From NCBI GenBank assembly GCA_022826755.1, contig JAJDUG010000007.1:50954-114953 (forward strand): DNA of 64,000 bases, read 5' to 3'. The notes beneath the pieces were generated by a model. That model was not told the origin of the DNA. It searched no databases and was given only the letters and a program-made list of their open reading frames with translations. Both the position numbers and the translations under genes were made by a program. The stretch comes from Acidobacteriota bacterium (lineage in GTDB: Bacteria; Acidobacteriota; Terriglobia; Versatilivoradales; Versatilivoraceae). Shown piece by piece: positions 27,113 to 36,185 of the stretch; the stretch's first letter is position 1; each line of letters opens with the position of its first letter.

Positions 27113-28201
27113 ATGGAAGAGGCGCGGGCGGCAGTGTTTGCGGGACCGGGAGAACCCCTCCGGCTGGAGAGCTTTCCATTGCCCCGGCCCGGACCTTCGC
27201 AACTGCTGGTCCGGGTGCGCTGCAGCTCCATCTGCGGCAGCGACCTGCACACCTACCAGGGACGCCGCCAAACCCCCACGCCCACCGTCCTGGGTCACGA
27301 AATCGTCGGTGAAGTCATGGAAGCGGGCCCGGGGCCGCCGGTGCGAACTCCGGACGGCAAGGCAGTGGGAGTAGGCGATCGCATCTCCTGGTCGATTGCG
27401 GCCAGTTGCGGGCAGTGTTTCTTCTGCGAGCACTCCCTTCCTCAGAAGTGCGAGCGGCTCTTCAAGTATGGACACGAGAGCCTTCGGCCCGAACACCTCT
27501 TCAACGGGGGGCTGGGGGAGGTGTGCCACTTGATTGCCGGCACCCCGGTGGTTTCGGTTCCGGAGGGTCTGCCCGACGAGGTGGCTTGCCCGGCCAACTG
27601 CGCCACGGCCACGGTCATGGCGGCCATGCGGGCCGGGGGAGGCTGTCGGGGCGAGATCGTGCTCGTCCAGGGGGCCGGCATGCTGGGTCTGACCGCCTGC
27701 GCCGTAGCCCGGTCCCAAGGGGCCAGTCGGATCATCGTCTGCGATATCGACCCATCGAGGCTGAAGCAGGCCGAACGCTTCGGCGCCAGCCACTGCGTAG
27801 ACGTAGGAGACGGGCACGGGCGGCTGGCTGGAACGGTGAAGGAGGTCAGCCGGGGACGGGGAGTGGACCTGGCCCTGGAACTGTCTGGGGCTGCCAGCGC
27901 CATGGAGGCGGCCGTGCCTCTATTGAGGACCGGGGGGCGCTATGTCCTGGTCGGAGCCGTGTTTCCCAGCAGTCCGCTATCCCTGGATCCGGAACGGATC
28001 GTGCGCGGCTGGCTGCAGATCCGGGGCGTTCACAACTACGCTCCCGAAGATCTGTCGGCGGCCGTGACCTTCCTCGAGCAGCACCACACCCGGTTTCCCT
28101 TTTCCGAACTTCTCACCCGGACTTTTCCGCTTGCCGAGGTCAACCGGGCCTTTCAATACGCCGTGGACAGTCGCGCCCTCAGGGTGGGCATTCGGCCTTG
28201 A
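27113..28201 (+). CDS. Zinc-dependent alcohol dehydrogenase of the phosphonate operon
   Basis: A 362-residue medium-chain dehydrogenase. Catalytic zinc site in SICGSDLHTY and GHEIVG; structural zinc cysteines in SCGQCFFCEHSLPQKC; Rossmann motif GAGMLGLTA. It resembles the phosphonate-catabolism-associated alcohol dehydrogenases found next to phnA/phnY or phnW. With no aminotransferase (PhnW) here, it is likely to make phosphonoacetaldehyde from an alcohol such as 2-hydroxyethylphosphonate. It starts 16 bp after phnY, with GGAGG upstream, and its 3' end meets convergent yggX with a gap of 7 bp. Confidence 0.85.
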   Translation: MEEARAAVFAGPGEPLRLESFPLPRPGPSQLLVRVRCSSICGSDLHTYQGRRQTPTPTVLGHEIVGEVMEAGPGPPVRTPDGKAVGVGDRISWSIAASCGQCFFCEHSLPQKCERLFKYGHESLRPEHLFNGGLGEVCHLIAGTPVVSVPEGLPDEVACPANCATATVMAAMRAGGGCRGEIVLVQGAGMLGLTACAVARSQGASRIIVCDIDPSRLKQAERFGASHCVDVGDGHGRLAGTVKEVSRGRGVDLALELSGAASAMEAAVPLLRTGGRYVLVGAVFPSSPLSLDPERIVRGWLQIRGVHNYAPEDLSAAVTFLEQHHTRFPFSELLTRTFPLAEVNRAFQYAVDSRALRVGIRP

Positions 28202-28208
28202 AGGCTTC

Positions 28209-28487
28209 CTACAGGGTCTTGGGAGGAATGTATCCTGGAGGGAGAGATGCGCCCTGTCCAAAGAAATAGTCTTCGGTGTGCCTTTCGATCATCTCGTTGG
28301 CCTCCTGGGTGCCCAGGGTGAGGCGGTACTCGTTGATGACCATCTTGAGATGCTCGCGGTACATCGCCCAGGCTTCCTGGGAAACGTTCTGAAAGATCCG
28401 TTCTCCCAGTTCTCCGCTGAAGGGTGCGTGGTCCAGGCCGGGCAGTTCTCGCTTCAGCTTCACACACTGTACCAATCGTTCTGCCAT
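28209..28487 (-). CDS. yggX: Probable Fe(2+)-trafficking protein YggX
   Basis: A 92-residue protein with the family pattern VQCVKLKRELPGLDHAPFSGELGERIFQNVSQEAWAMYREH then INEYRLTLG. YggX protects Fe-S proteins from oxidative damage and is usually paired with MutY; mutY in this window is about 11 kb away. The single conserved Cys (near residue 6) is present. The ATG at 28487 matches the family start; the longer frame is low-complexity. A proline-rich C-terminal tail of about 10 residues extends slightly beyond the usual end. Confidence 0.92.
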   Translation of the reverse strand: MAERLVQCVKLKRELPGLDHAPFSGELGERIFQNVSQEAWAMYREHLKMVINEYRLTLGTQEANEMIERHTEDYFFGQGASLPPGYIPPKTL

Positions 28488-28699
28488 GAGATCGTCTCCT
28501 CGCAGCTTGCCGCGAGATAAACGGACCGCGGCCGCCGGGGCATTATAGCACCCCGGGCAAGGTGCGATTCCGGGAGGGGACGGCTGGCCGTCTTCCGCAA
28601 CGAAGCCGGTCATCCCGGTCCCCGGGTCGGCTGCGGGTCCCAAGTCGGGTGCGGGAGCGGTTCAACCGGGAGGTGGGTCGAGGTTCGATCGGAGGACCC

Positions 28700-28728
28700 T
28701 TGACAGGACCATGCCGCCGGAATAGCTT
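28700..28728 (+). promoter_or_regulatory. Sigma-70-like promoter for murB
   Basis: TTGACA (28700-28705), 17-bp spacer, TAGCTT (28723-28728), 29 bp before the murB start. The -35 is perfect; the -10 is weak. Confidence 0.5.
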
Positions 28729-28756
28729 GGAAGATCCCTGATCGGAAGGGTTTGAA

Positions 28757-29674
28757 GTGAACACCGGGATCGAGAGGGAATTGAGCAAGCTCATCCGGGG
28801 AGAGGTGTTGGCCAGGGTCCCTCTGCGGGAACGCACCACCTATGGGATCGGAGGGGAAGCCCGGCTACTGGCCTGTCCCGCCGATCTGGAGGACCTGCGT
28901 CGTCTCAACGCCTACCTGGTGGAAAAGAGCCTGCCCAGTTTTGTGCTGGGCGGCGGCGCCAACCTGCTGGTCAGCGATCGGGGCTTCCCGGGGGTGGCCG
29001 TCCATCTCGGCGGGTTCAAGCGGCTCTCCTTTCAACAGGGAAGCGTGAGCGCAGGGGCCGGTCTGGTGCTGGATGAGTTCATCGGGGCATGCCTGAGAAG
29101 GGGGTTGGCGGGGCTGGAGTGTCTATCGGGAATACCAGGATCCCTGGGCGGCGCTCTGAGAATGAACGCGGGCGCCTTCGGAGCGGAGATATCCGATCAC
29201 CTGGTGGAAGTCGAGTGCCTGGATGGAATGGGCCGTTTCAAGGTGCTGAAAAAAGATGAAGTGGAATTTTCCTACCGCCGGGCGCTTCGCATTCGGGAAA
29301 CCTATATTACCGGCGCTACCTTCCGCTTTCCCCCCGGTTGCAAGGAATCGCTCTTTCTCATTCGCGAAGATATCCTGGCTCGGCGAAGACAGCGCCAGCC
29401 GTGGCAGTACCCTACGGCCGGCAGCGTCTTCAAGCGTCCGCCGGGGCATTACGCCGGAAAGCTCATAGAGGATGCGGGTCTCAAGGGAAGGGTGCTCGGT
29501 CGGGCTCAGATCTCGCCCAAGCATGCCGGAATCGTGATCAACCTGGGGGGAGCCAGGGCTTCCGATGTGCTGGGTCTGATTCGCTTGGCCCGGGAGGAAG
29601 TGTCCATGCGGTTCGGGATCGAGCTGGAACTGGAGCAGGAATTGATCGGATTCGAGGGGGAGGAGCCAGGTTAG
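28757..29674 (+). CDS. murB: UDP-N-acetylenolpyruvoylglucosamine reductase MurB
   Basis: A 305-residue FAD enzyme that reduces UDP-GlcNAc-enolpyruvate to UDP-MurNAc in peptidoglycan synthesis. FAD-binding GGGANLLVSDRGF, GIPGSLGGALRMNAGAFG and the catalytic serine region AGSVFKRPPGHYAGKLIE are visible. No N-terminal extension. The start is GTG 28757. MurB is encoded here apart from a division/cell wall cluster. Confidence 0.95.
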   Translation: MNTGIERELSKLIRGEVLARVPLRERTTYGIGGEARLLACPADLEDLRRLNAYLVEKSLPSFVLGGGANLLVSDRGFPGVAVHLGGFKRLSFQQGSVSAGAGLVLDEFIGACLRRGLAGLECLSGIPGSLGGALRMNAGAFGAEISDHLVEVECLDGMGRFKVLKKDEVEFSYRRALRIRETYITGATFRFPPGCKESLFLIREDILARRRQRQPWQYPTAGSVFKRPPGHYAGKLIEDAGLKGRVLGRAQISPKHAGIVINLGGARASDVLGLIRLAREEVSMRFGIELELEQELIGFEGEEPG

Positions 29675-29738
29675 CCAGCGCCCCGTCCCCGACGACTGGG
29701 AAGCGATCCAGAGTGAAACAGGGGAATTTCAGGCCAGT

Positions 29739-30113
29739 TCAAAGCGGCTGTCGCCCGGCGAATCCGGAATTCAGATCGTGCCACCAGGCAACCTCCTTTT
29801 CGTCCAGCTTCCAGCACAGGTAAACCACGCGGCCATCGCGTTTGTGGGGAAAATCGCAGAGGCCGGCATCGAAGTCCTTGACCAGGACGCCCAGCTCCTC
29901 GATATGGTGGACGCTTTCCTGGAAGCTCTCCAGGATCCGGATATAATCGGGACCCCGAGGGGTGCCCCAGTCGCGCACGTGGCCTTCCCGAGCCCCTTCC
30001 ACGGCATCCTTCATGGCAACCAATCGCCGTTTCTCGGTTTGTACCCGACTCAACAACTGTCTGAGCCGGGGAAGCAAGGCATTGGCCTCGGCAACTGAGA
30101 AGAGTTTTTCCAT
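29739..30113 (-). CDS. DUF2203 family protein
   Basis: A 124-residue cytoplasmic protein, FSVAEANALLPRLRQLLSRV at the start, then a helical hairpin, and a C-terminal segment with CDFPHKRDGRVVYLCWKLDEKEVAWWHDLNSGFAGR, the hallmark of DUF2203. The family is widespread in Acidobacteria, Deinococcus and cyanobacteria; its function is unknown. The two cysteines and several histidines in the C-terminal part suggest possible metal binding, though this is only a guess. ATG 30113 agrees with the family start. Confidence 0.85.
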   Translation of the reverse strand: MEKLFSVAEANALLPRLRQLLSRVQTEKRRLVAMKDAVEGAREGHVRDWGTPRGPDYIRILESFQESVHHIEELGVLVKDFDAGLCDFPHKRDGRVVYLCWKLDEKEVAWWHDLNSGFAGRQPL

Positions 30114-30248
30114 TCCTGGTCTCGACCGCCTTCGGATTTCCGGAATCAAACGGCTTGCCAGAGGTAACACACCCGTTCAGCCTGTGTCAATGCCGGCCAG
30201 GATCGATTCAAGGCTCTCCCGCGATGGGTTCCCCTGCCTTTCGGATCA

Positions 30249-30277
30249 TTTACATTTGGGATGGCTTGCCCTAAGAT
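30249..30277 (+). promoter_or_regulatory. Sigma-70-like promoter for fabH
   Basis: TTTACA (30249-30254), 17-bp spacer, TAAGAT (30272-30277), 75 bp before the fabH start. Confidence 0.5.
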
Positions 30278-30352
30278 AGGCGGCCACGTCCGTCCCCCGG
30301 CAGCGCCGGAAGGCCCCGTTGCCAAGTGTGTGCCCCTCAGGAGTTCCTGTCG

Positions 30353-31351
30353 ATGAGATCTGCCTGTCCTGTCCAGATCAGCGGTGTCGGCTGTCATGTG
30401 CCCGAGCGGCTTCTCACCAATCAGGACCTCGAAAAGATGGTTGACACCTCGGACGAGTGGATCCGGCAACGGACCGGCATCGCCACCCGCCATATTCTCG
30501 ATCCCGGCAAGGCCACCTCCGACATGGCCGTGGAGGCGATCAAGGCCCTTTGCCGCTCCACGGGGATGGAACCCCAAGACATCGAAGTGTTGATCATCGC
30601 CACCGTGACTCCGGACATGTACTTTCCGGCCACCGCCTGCCTGGTGCAGGACAAGCTCGGAATTTCACAAACCTGGGGGTTCGATCTCTCGGCGGCTTGC
30701 TGTGGCTTCGTCTATGCGGTCTCTGCAGGGGTGGCCTTTGTCGCCTCCGGAATGCACCGCCGCGTGGTGGTGGTCGGCGCCGATTCCATGTCCCGGATCA
30801 TCGACTACCAGGATCGCAACACCTGTGTGCTCTTCGGCGATGGAGCGGGCGCGGTCCTGCTGGAGCCTGCGGTCCGGAAGGAGAATTCCTTCATCGACGC
30901 CCACCATGAAGTCGACGGTTCGGGCGGGCCCAGTCTGTGCATGCCGGCCGGAGGGAGCTTGATGCCACCCAGTTGCGAGACGGTCAAGAAGCGTTTGCAC
31001 TATGTCAAGCAGGAAGGCCAGCCGGTTTTCAAGTTCGCCACTCGAAAGATGGAGGAAGCCAGCCGGATCGTGCTGGAGCGAAACCACCTCTCCCCCGGCG
31101 ACCTCCGACTTCTCGTACCCCATCAAGCCAACGCCCGGATTATTCGGGGAACGGCCGAGCGGCTCGGATTGCGTGACGATCAGGTGGTTCTGAACCTCCA
31201 GAAGTTCGGAAACACCACCGCGGCCACCATTCCCCTGGCCATCAGGGACGCTCTTTCCGACAACAGGCTGGTCAAGGGAGACCTGGTCCTGCTGGCCTCG
31301 GTAGGTGCGGGATTCACGGTAGGCACGGCGTTGCTTCGCTGGGCCTACTGA
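30353..31351 (+). CDS. fabH: 3-oxoacyl-ACP synthase III (FabH family)
   Basis: A 332-residue condensing enzyme that starts fatty acid elongation from acyl-CoA and malonyl-ACP. The catalytic triad is visible: Cys in SAACCGFVYA (where the canonical motif is AACSGF), His in VPHQANARII and Asn in FGNTTAATIP. The start ATG 30353 lies behind an AGGAG site. It stands alone, without plsX or fabD neighbours, so a role in branched-chain or secondary lipid synthesis is possible, but FabH is the simplest call. Confidence 0.9.
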   Translation: MRSACPVQISGVGCHVPERLLTNQDLEKMVDTSDEWIRQRTGIATRHILDPGKATSDMAVEAIKALCRSTGMEPQDIEVLIIATVTPDMYFPATACLVQDKLGISQTWGFDLSAACCGFVYAVSAGVAFVASGMHRRVVVVGADSMSRIIDYQDRNTCVLFGDGAGAVLLEPAVRKENSFIDAHHEVDGSGGPSLCMPAGGSLMPPSCETVKKRLHYVKQEGQPVFKFATRKMEEASRIVLERNHLSPGDLRLLVPHQANARIIRGTAERLGLRDDQVVLNLQKFGNTTAATIPLAIRDALSDNRLVKGDLVLLASVGAGFTVGTALLRWAY

Positions 31352-31376
31352 AGGCCGGAAACCGTCCCGGCTACGG

Positions 31377-31405
31377 TTGACGCACGATGTCGATCTCATT
31401 ATGAT
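31377..31405 (+). promoter_or_regulatory. Strong sigma-70-like promoter for superoxide dismutase
   Basis: TTGACG (31377-31382), 17-bp spacer, TATGAT (31400-31405). The leader to the start codon is about 95 bp and includes AAGGAGGAGA before ATG. This is the best consensus promoter in the window. Confidence 0.65.
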
Positions 31406-31507
31406 TACCGGACGATTTCGAGCAGAATCGCCGGCGCCAATTGCCCGGCTCTTGAAAGGGGCCGTCTGCGCATCACCCTGGCACCCTACCCCAAGGAGGA
31501 GATCCGA

Positions 31508-32137
31508 ATGGTTTACGAATGGAAGTTCAATCCCAGGCCTTATTCCGATGAGGAAGCCAAAGAGCTGTTGAAGGATGTGGTCTCAGCCGAAACGAGCGAC
31601 TGGCACTACAACACCCACCACAAGGGATACGTTACTTTCCTGAACAACATCGAGAAGGAGTTGGAGACGGCGGACCGGGCCAAGGCAAACGGCAATTACA
31701 GCCAGGTCGGAGAGTTGAAGCGCCGTTTTACCTGGAACCACGCGGGCGCCCTGCTCCATGACGTGTACTGGGAAGTCATGGGTGGAGACGGCGATGCTTC
31801 CAAGGCTCCCGAACTCTCCAAGGCGCTGACCGCCGAGTTCGGTTCGGTCGACAACTGGAAGGCCGATTTCAAGGCGGCGGCCTTTGCCGCAAAGCTCAGT
31901 GGCTGGGGATTGCTGGTCTACGATGCCCTCTATTCGCAGCGGCTGATCAATGTCCTGGTTGACGAGCATCAGTACGGGGCCATCTGGGGAGGAATCCCCT
32001 TGATTTCCTGTGACGTGTTCGAGCACGCCTACTACCACAAGGACGGACCCGGTCGTGTCAAGTACATCGACAATTTCATCGCCAACCTCAATTGGGAAAG
32101 GATCGAGAGCCGGTACAAGAAGCACGTGGCGGGGTAG
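31508..32137 (+). CDS. Superoxide dismutase, Fe/Mn family
   Basis: A 209-residue enzyme that converts superoxide to oxygen and hydrogen peroxide. Metal ligands: His in NTHHKGYV, His in FTWNHAGALLHD, Asp and His in CDVFEHAYY. The family KLSGWGLLVYD stretch is present. No signal peptide. Fe or Mn preference cannot be decided with confidence. A strong promoter and a strong ribosome site suggest high expression. Confidence 0.92.
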   Translation: MVYEWKFNPRPYSDEEAKELLKDVVSAETSDWHYNTHHKGYVTFLNNIEKELETADRAKANGNYSQVGELKRRFTWNHAGALLHDVYWEVMGGDGDASKAPELSKALTAEFGSVDNWKADFKAAAFAAKLSGWGLLVYDALYSQRLINVLVDEHQYGAIWGGIPLISCDVFEHAYYHKDGPGRVKYIDNFIANLNWERIESRYKKHVAG

Positions 32138-32337
32138 TCGTTGAATCCTTCCGGGGGGGTGTGTCCGGAAAGCCTGTCGAGGCCTGCTCCCCCAATCCTC
32201 ACCCTGGTCCCACCTGGTTCCCGAATCTCTCACTGCCATCGGCGATCCCACTGCAAGGGTTCTGATTGGGGAGTCCGGCAAGCCCTAGCCGGAGGGGATG
32301 TTCCTGATCCGATTGCGCTGGTAAAGCACCGCGCATT

Positions 32338-32346
32338 TGCTATAAT
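32338..32346 (+). promoter_or_regulatory. Extended -10 promoter for rpsA
   Basis: TGCTATAAT at 32338-32346, a perfect -10 with the TGn extension, 37 bp before the start of rpsA. No good -35 at the right distance. The same TGCTATAAT occurs before the S55 gene at 45272. Confidence 0.5.
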
Positions 32347-32382
32347 CCCCATCCAAATTTTCAATCTGCCGGAGTTTTATTT

Positions 32383-33867
32383 ATGGAAGACAAAGATCAA
32401 GTGGATGCAGGCAGCGAAGTCGTGGACGAGGAGGAAGAGGAAGATTTCGCCACGCTGCTTGCCAAATATGAACAGTCCCGCCCGCCGCTGAAACCGGGAC
32501 AGGTGGTCGAAGGCAAGATCGTAGGGATCTACGACAACGAACTCCTGGTGGACGCGGGCGGCCGGTCCGAAGCCACCCTGATGAAGGATGAGATCAAGGG
32601 GCCGGATGGGAATCTTCTATTCGGAATGGGCGATTCCATTTCCGTCATGCTGGAGGGTTCGGCCGATTCCGACATCCAGCTCAGGGTTTCCTACAGAAAG
32701 GCGCTGAGAGCCAAGCAACTGGCGGCCTTGCAGGAATCCATCGACAGCGGCAAGAACCTGGAAGGCAGGGTTGTGGAGGTCGTCAAGGGCGGTTTGTTGG
32801 CGGACGTGGGCATGCGCGGCTTTATTCCGGCCTCACAGGTCGACGAGTCCTATGTCGAGGATCTCAAGCCCTACCTGGGGCAGACGCTGACTCTCAAGGT
32901 CATGCAGCATGATCTGCCCAACGGCAAGCTGATCCTGTCGCGGCGTGCACTGCTCAACGAAGCCAGGGCCAAGAAGCGGAAAGAGACCCTGGCTACCCTG
33001 GCCGTCGGCCAGCGCCTGCCGGGCATCATTCGGAGAATCCTCGATTACGGGGCCTTCGTGGACATCGGCGGCGTCGAGGGGCTGCTTCATATCTCCGAGA
33101 TGTCCTGGAGGCGAATCAAGCATCCTTCCCAACTCTTCAAGGTCGGAGACCACATCGAGGTAGCGGTTCTCAAGTACGACCAGGAGAGATGCCGGATCTC
33201 CCTGGGCTTCCGAAAACCCGAAGACGATCCCTGGCGCGATGCCGCTGCACTCTTCCCGGAAGGCACCATCATTACCGGAACCGTGAAGAAACTGGAGCAC
33301 TTTGGCGCATTTGTCGAGCTCGAAACGGGGATCCAGGGGTTGTTGCCGATCTCCGAGATTTCCTGGACCCGGCGGTTGTCCCACGCCGACCAGGTTCTGA
33401 AGGTCAACGACGTCATCGACGCCCTGGTGACCAAGCTGGATCCTTCCAATCGGAAGATGTCCATGAGCCTGAAGCAGGTAACCGAGCATCCCTGGGAGGC
33501 CTTTGCCCGCAGCACCGAGGTGGATGCCGTTCTTCAGGGCATGGTGACCCGTACGGCCGACTTCGGATTGTTTGTGGAAGTGGCCGAAGGGGTTGAAGGC
33601 CTGGTGCATGTTTCCGAGCTTCCCGATACACCCGGGCGGGCCTCCGTGTCCAACTACCAGCCCGGGGAAGAAATCGTGGTGAAGATGCTGGGCATGGACC
33701 TGGACAACCGCCGGATTTCGCTCAGCGCCAGAGCGGTCAGCGACGAAGAAGCCAGGACTGACGTTCAGGAATACCTGGACCACGCCTCGGAAAGCCAGGC
33801 GACCGGACAGGCGCTCGGCGAAAGCTTTCCCGAGGAACTCCAGCAGGGATCACGAAAGGCCGAGTAG
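32383..33867 (+). CDS. rpsA: 30S ribosomal protein S1 (five S1 domains)
   Basis: A 494-residue protein with an acidic N terminus (EEEEEDFATLLAKYEQ) and five OB-fold S1 repeats, at about residues 42-105, 124-192, 209-278, 295-365 and 382-452. Later repeats show the typical GAFVDIGGVEGLLHISEMSW and HFGAFVELETGIQGLLPISE. S1 binds mRNA upstream of the start codon on the 30S subunit. E. coli has six domains; many other phyla have four to six. It is not beside cmk here. An alternative reading as a tex-like S1 protein is unlikely given the domain number and length. Confidence 0.9.
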   Translation: MEDKDQVDAGSEVVDEEEEEDFATLLAKYEQSRPPLKPGQVVEGKIVGIYDNELLVDAGGRSEATLMKDEIKGPDGNLLFGMGDSISVMLEGSADSDIQLRVSYRKALRAKQLAALQESIDSGKNLEGRVVEVVKGGLLADVGMRGFIPASQVDESYVEDLKPYLGQTLTLKVMQHDLPNGKLILSRRALLNEARAKKRKETLATLAVGQRLPGIIRRILDYGAFVDIGGVEGLLHISEMSWRRIKHPSQLFKVGDHIEVAVLKYDQERCRISLGFRKPEDDPWRDAAALFPEGTIITGTVKKLEHFGAFVELETGIQGLLPISEISWTRRLSHADQVLKVNDVIDALVTKLDPSNRKMSMSLKQVTEHPWEAFARSTEVDAVLQGMVTRTADFGLFVEVAEGVEGLVHVSELPDTPGRASVSNYQPGEEIVVKMLGMDLDNRRISLSARAVSDEEARTDVQEYLDHASESQATGQALGESFPEELQQGSRKAE

Positions 33868-34081
33868 CCCTCGGGGCGGGCGCCCAGTCACCGGTTTGCC
33901 CTCACTTGAATCCCACACTTTTCCCCTGAATCACCCGGGCTGCCGTCGAGGCACCCTACCATTCCAATGACGGTCCGCTCCCTGGCCGACATGAGCCGGG
34001 GGACCGCCGTTCGCATGGCGGCTCAGTAGATCCAAGCGCCTCGCAATCAGCCGACGCCGGATCCGCGAGAGGAGTTCCCCT

Positions 34082-35155
34082 GTGAGACCGATCTTTGACG
34101 GCCATCTCGACCTGGCCCTGTTCGCCTTGGCCCACAACCGGGACATGACCGAGCCCGCGGCGGTCAGCAACCGGCGCGAGGAGGGAATGACGGACGCGCT
34201 GGAGCGTGGGCTGGGCGCCGTCAGCCTGCCGGACATGAGACGGGGACGGATACCGGTGTGCCAGTCTTCCCTGGCGGCCCGGGTGAACCGCAAGACCATG
34301 CCCGTCAGCCGCCTTGATCTGGATTTCGGCACCCAGGCCATGGCACACGCCAACGCCCAGGGCCAGTTGGCCTACTATCGGGTGCTGGAGGAGATGGGCG
34401 AGGTCGCACTGATACGTACTGCGGGGGATCTGGACCGGCAGTGGGAGCGATGGGAGCGGCACTCGGATTCCGACCTTCCGGTGGGGATCATCGTCTCGAT
34501 GGAGTGCGCCGATCCCATCTTGGGGCCCGATCAAGTGGAATCCTGGTGGGAGGACGGCCTGCGCAGCGTCATGCTCACCCACTTCGGCCACGGCCAGTAT
34601 GCCGCCGGCACCGGTGTGGAGGGGCCGCTCACCGGACGAGGCCGGGAACTGCTGGCCCGATTGGCCGAGGTCGGCATGACCCTGGACGTTTCCCACCTGG
34701 CGGAGGAGAGCTTCTACGACGCCCTGGACCACTTCCCCGGACCGGTGATCGCCAGCCACAACAACTGCCGGGCCCTGGTGCCCGGAGACAGGCAGCTATC
34801 CGACCCACAGATTCGCCTGCTGTTGGAGCGGTCCGCGGTGATCGGCTCGGTTCTGGACGCCTGGATGCTGGTTCCCGGTTGGGTTCACGGCAAGTCTTCC
34901 CCGGAAAACGTCACCCTGGCGGCCGTGGCCGACCACATCGACCACGTCTGCCAGTTGGCGGGCAACAGTCTCCACTCCGCCATCGGAAGCGATGTGGGAG
35001 GACTCAACCACATGCCTTCCGACTTCCATACCATCGCCGACCTGCAGAAGCTGGAACCCATCCTGGCGGAGCGGGGATATTCCGAAGCAGACCTGGACAA
35101 CATCTTCCACGCCAACTGGCTCCGGCACTTTCGCGGTTGGCTCCCCGATTCCTGA
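34082..35155 (+). CDS. Membrane dipeptidase (peptidase M19) family protein
   Basis: A 357-residue TIM-barrel metallohydrolase of the renal dipeptidase family. HLDLALFA at the start supplies the HxD ligands; further ligands lie in MECAD (Glu), LDVSHLAEES (His) and IASHNNCRAL (His), and SDVGG carries the late Asp. M19 enzymes cleave dipeptides, including D-amino-acid-containing ones. No signal peptide, so it is cytoplasmic. Start GTG 34082. Preceding 214 bp hold no gene. Confidence 0.85.
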   Translation: MRPIFDGHLDLALFALAHNRDMTEPAAVSNRREEGMTDALERGLGAVSLPDMRRGRIPVCQSSLAARVNRKTMPVSRLDLDFGTQAMAHANAQGQLAYYRVLEEMGEVALIRTAGDLDRQWERWERHSDSDLPVGIIVSMECADPILGPDQVESWWEDGLRSVMLTHFGHGQYAAGTGVEGPLTGRGRELLARLAEVGMTLDVSHLAEESFYDALDHFPGPVIASHNNCRALVPGDRQLSDPQIRLLLERSAVIGSVLDAWMLVPGWVHGKSSPENVTLAAVADHIDHVCQLAGNSLHSAIGSDVGGLNHMPSDFHTIADLQKLEPILAERGYSEADLDNIFHANWLRHFRGWLPDS

Positions 35156-35179
35156 TTCCGTTGCTTCAACTTGGTGGAA

Positions 35180-35443
35180 CTACTCGAAGTGGGTCCATAG
35201 CCCCAGGACCTTTACCGACCTCTCTTCCTTGAGAACCTGGTAGACCAGGCGATGTTGGATGTTAATCCGTCGAGAGTAGGCGCCCGCCAGATCACCCACC
35301 AGTTTTTCGTAAGGCGGCGGCTTCTGAAAGGGATCCTCCCGAATGATGTCGAGTAGTTCCCGGGCTTTCTCCTTTAATCCCGAAGCAGCCAGTTTTCTCG
35401 CGTCCTTCCTCGCCTGCCTGGTGAAATAGAGCTCCCACGTCAC
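35180..35443 (-). CDS. YoeB/Txe-family mRNA interferase toxin
   Basis: An 87-residue RelE-fold toxin: FTRQARKDARKLAASGLKEKARELLDII, then PYEKLVGDLAGAYSRRINIQHRLVYQV and a C-terminal WTHFE. The basic YSRRINIQHR region and the C-terminal histidine match YoeB catalytic residues. It cleaves mRNA at the ribosomal A site. GTG 35443 overlaps the antitoxin stop by four bases (GTGA), which settles the start against a longer reading. Paired with the YefM-like antitoxin. Confidence 0.85.
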   Translation of the reverse strand: MTWELYFTRQARKDARKLAASGLKEKARELLDIIREDPFQKPPPYEKLVGDLAGAYSRRINIQHRLVYQVLKEERSVKVLGLWTHFE

Positions 35444-35682
35444 CAGTCCAGCTCCTTTTTGCAATTTTCGAGGCTCGATTCCATCCCTTCACGTATGGAC
35501 TCGCGCATTCCCGGGACCGAGAGCAGGTAGAGCGTTTCGTTGATTGCGTTCCAGTCTTCTTCGGCAATGAGGACCGCGTTGCCGCGTTTTCCGGTAATCA
35601 CAACCGGGCTGTGGGATTGGGCTGCCTCATCGATCAACTTGTAGAGCTTGGAACGAGCTTCCGTCGCGTTCAATGTGGTCAC
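35440..35682 (-). CDS. Phd/YefM-family antitoxin
   Basis: An 80-residue antitoxin. NATEARSKLYKLIDEAAQSHSPVVITGKRGNAVLIAEEDW is the Phd/YefM DNA-binding fold; the rest is the toxin-binding tail. The start is GTG 35682 behind an AGAGGTGACC stretch. Direct repeats GTGACC surround the start and may be part of the operator. The module looks intact. Confidence 0.88.
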   Translation of the reverse strand: MTTLNATEARSKLYKLIDEAAQSHSPVVITGKRGNAVLIAEEDWNAINETLYLLSVPGMRESIREGMESSLENCKKELDW

Positions 35683-35795
35683 AGGTCACCTCTGAGATCG
35701 TTAGCGTACGCTCGGTCAAGTGATTTTCCGTGGTGCCGCAATCGATATTCGACTGCGCCAATAGTCACCGCTCCGGATGTCGACCACGGCCAGCT

Positions 35796-36185
35796 TCATC
35801 TCACGACCACGACCTCGACACCGGCTTTTTCGGAGACATGGGACCAGTTCCTGTCCACGGTGACTACAGGAACCGATTCAGCGATGCCAAGTGCGAGACA
35901 TGCCCGGTCGCCGAGGGACAGACCCTTCGATCGGGTGGCTTCTCGCAGAGCGCCGGCCGAATAAGCCAGCGCCTCGTCAAATGCGCGAACCTCCAAGCCG
36001 AGCCCTGAGAGCAGATCCCGGGCCTCGGCACTCGTCATACCGCAGTCGGATAATTTCGCGGCAACCTCGGAGAGATTGACCGAGGAAACGAGTCCTTCTT
36101 CGTAATGGGCCTCCACCGCCTCTGCTCCCGGCTCTCGGAACAGCACGGCCAGGATAGCCGAAGCGTCAAGGACTGTTCTACTCAT
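35796..36185 (-). CDS. vapC: PIN-domain ribonuclease toxin VapC
   Basis: A 129-residue PIN domain. The four acidic residues are in LDASAILAVL (Asp), NLSEVAAKL (Glu), LGDRACLALG (Asp) and VTVDRNW (Asp). VapC toxins cut tRNA or rRNA. ATG 36185 overlaps the antitoxin stop by eight bases. The gene is intact. Confidence 0.9.
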   Translation of the reverse strand: MSRTVLDASAILAVLFREPGAEAVEAHYEEGLVSSVNLSEVAAKLSDCGMTSAEARDLLSGLGLEVRAFDEALAYSAGALREATRSKGLSLGDRACLALGIAESVPVVTVDRNWSHVSEKAGVEVVVVR

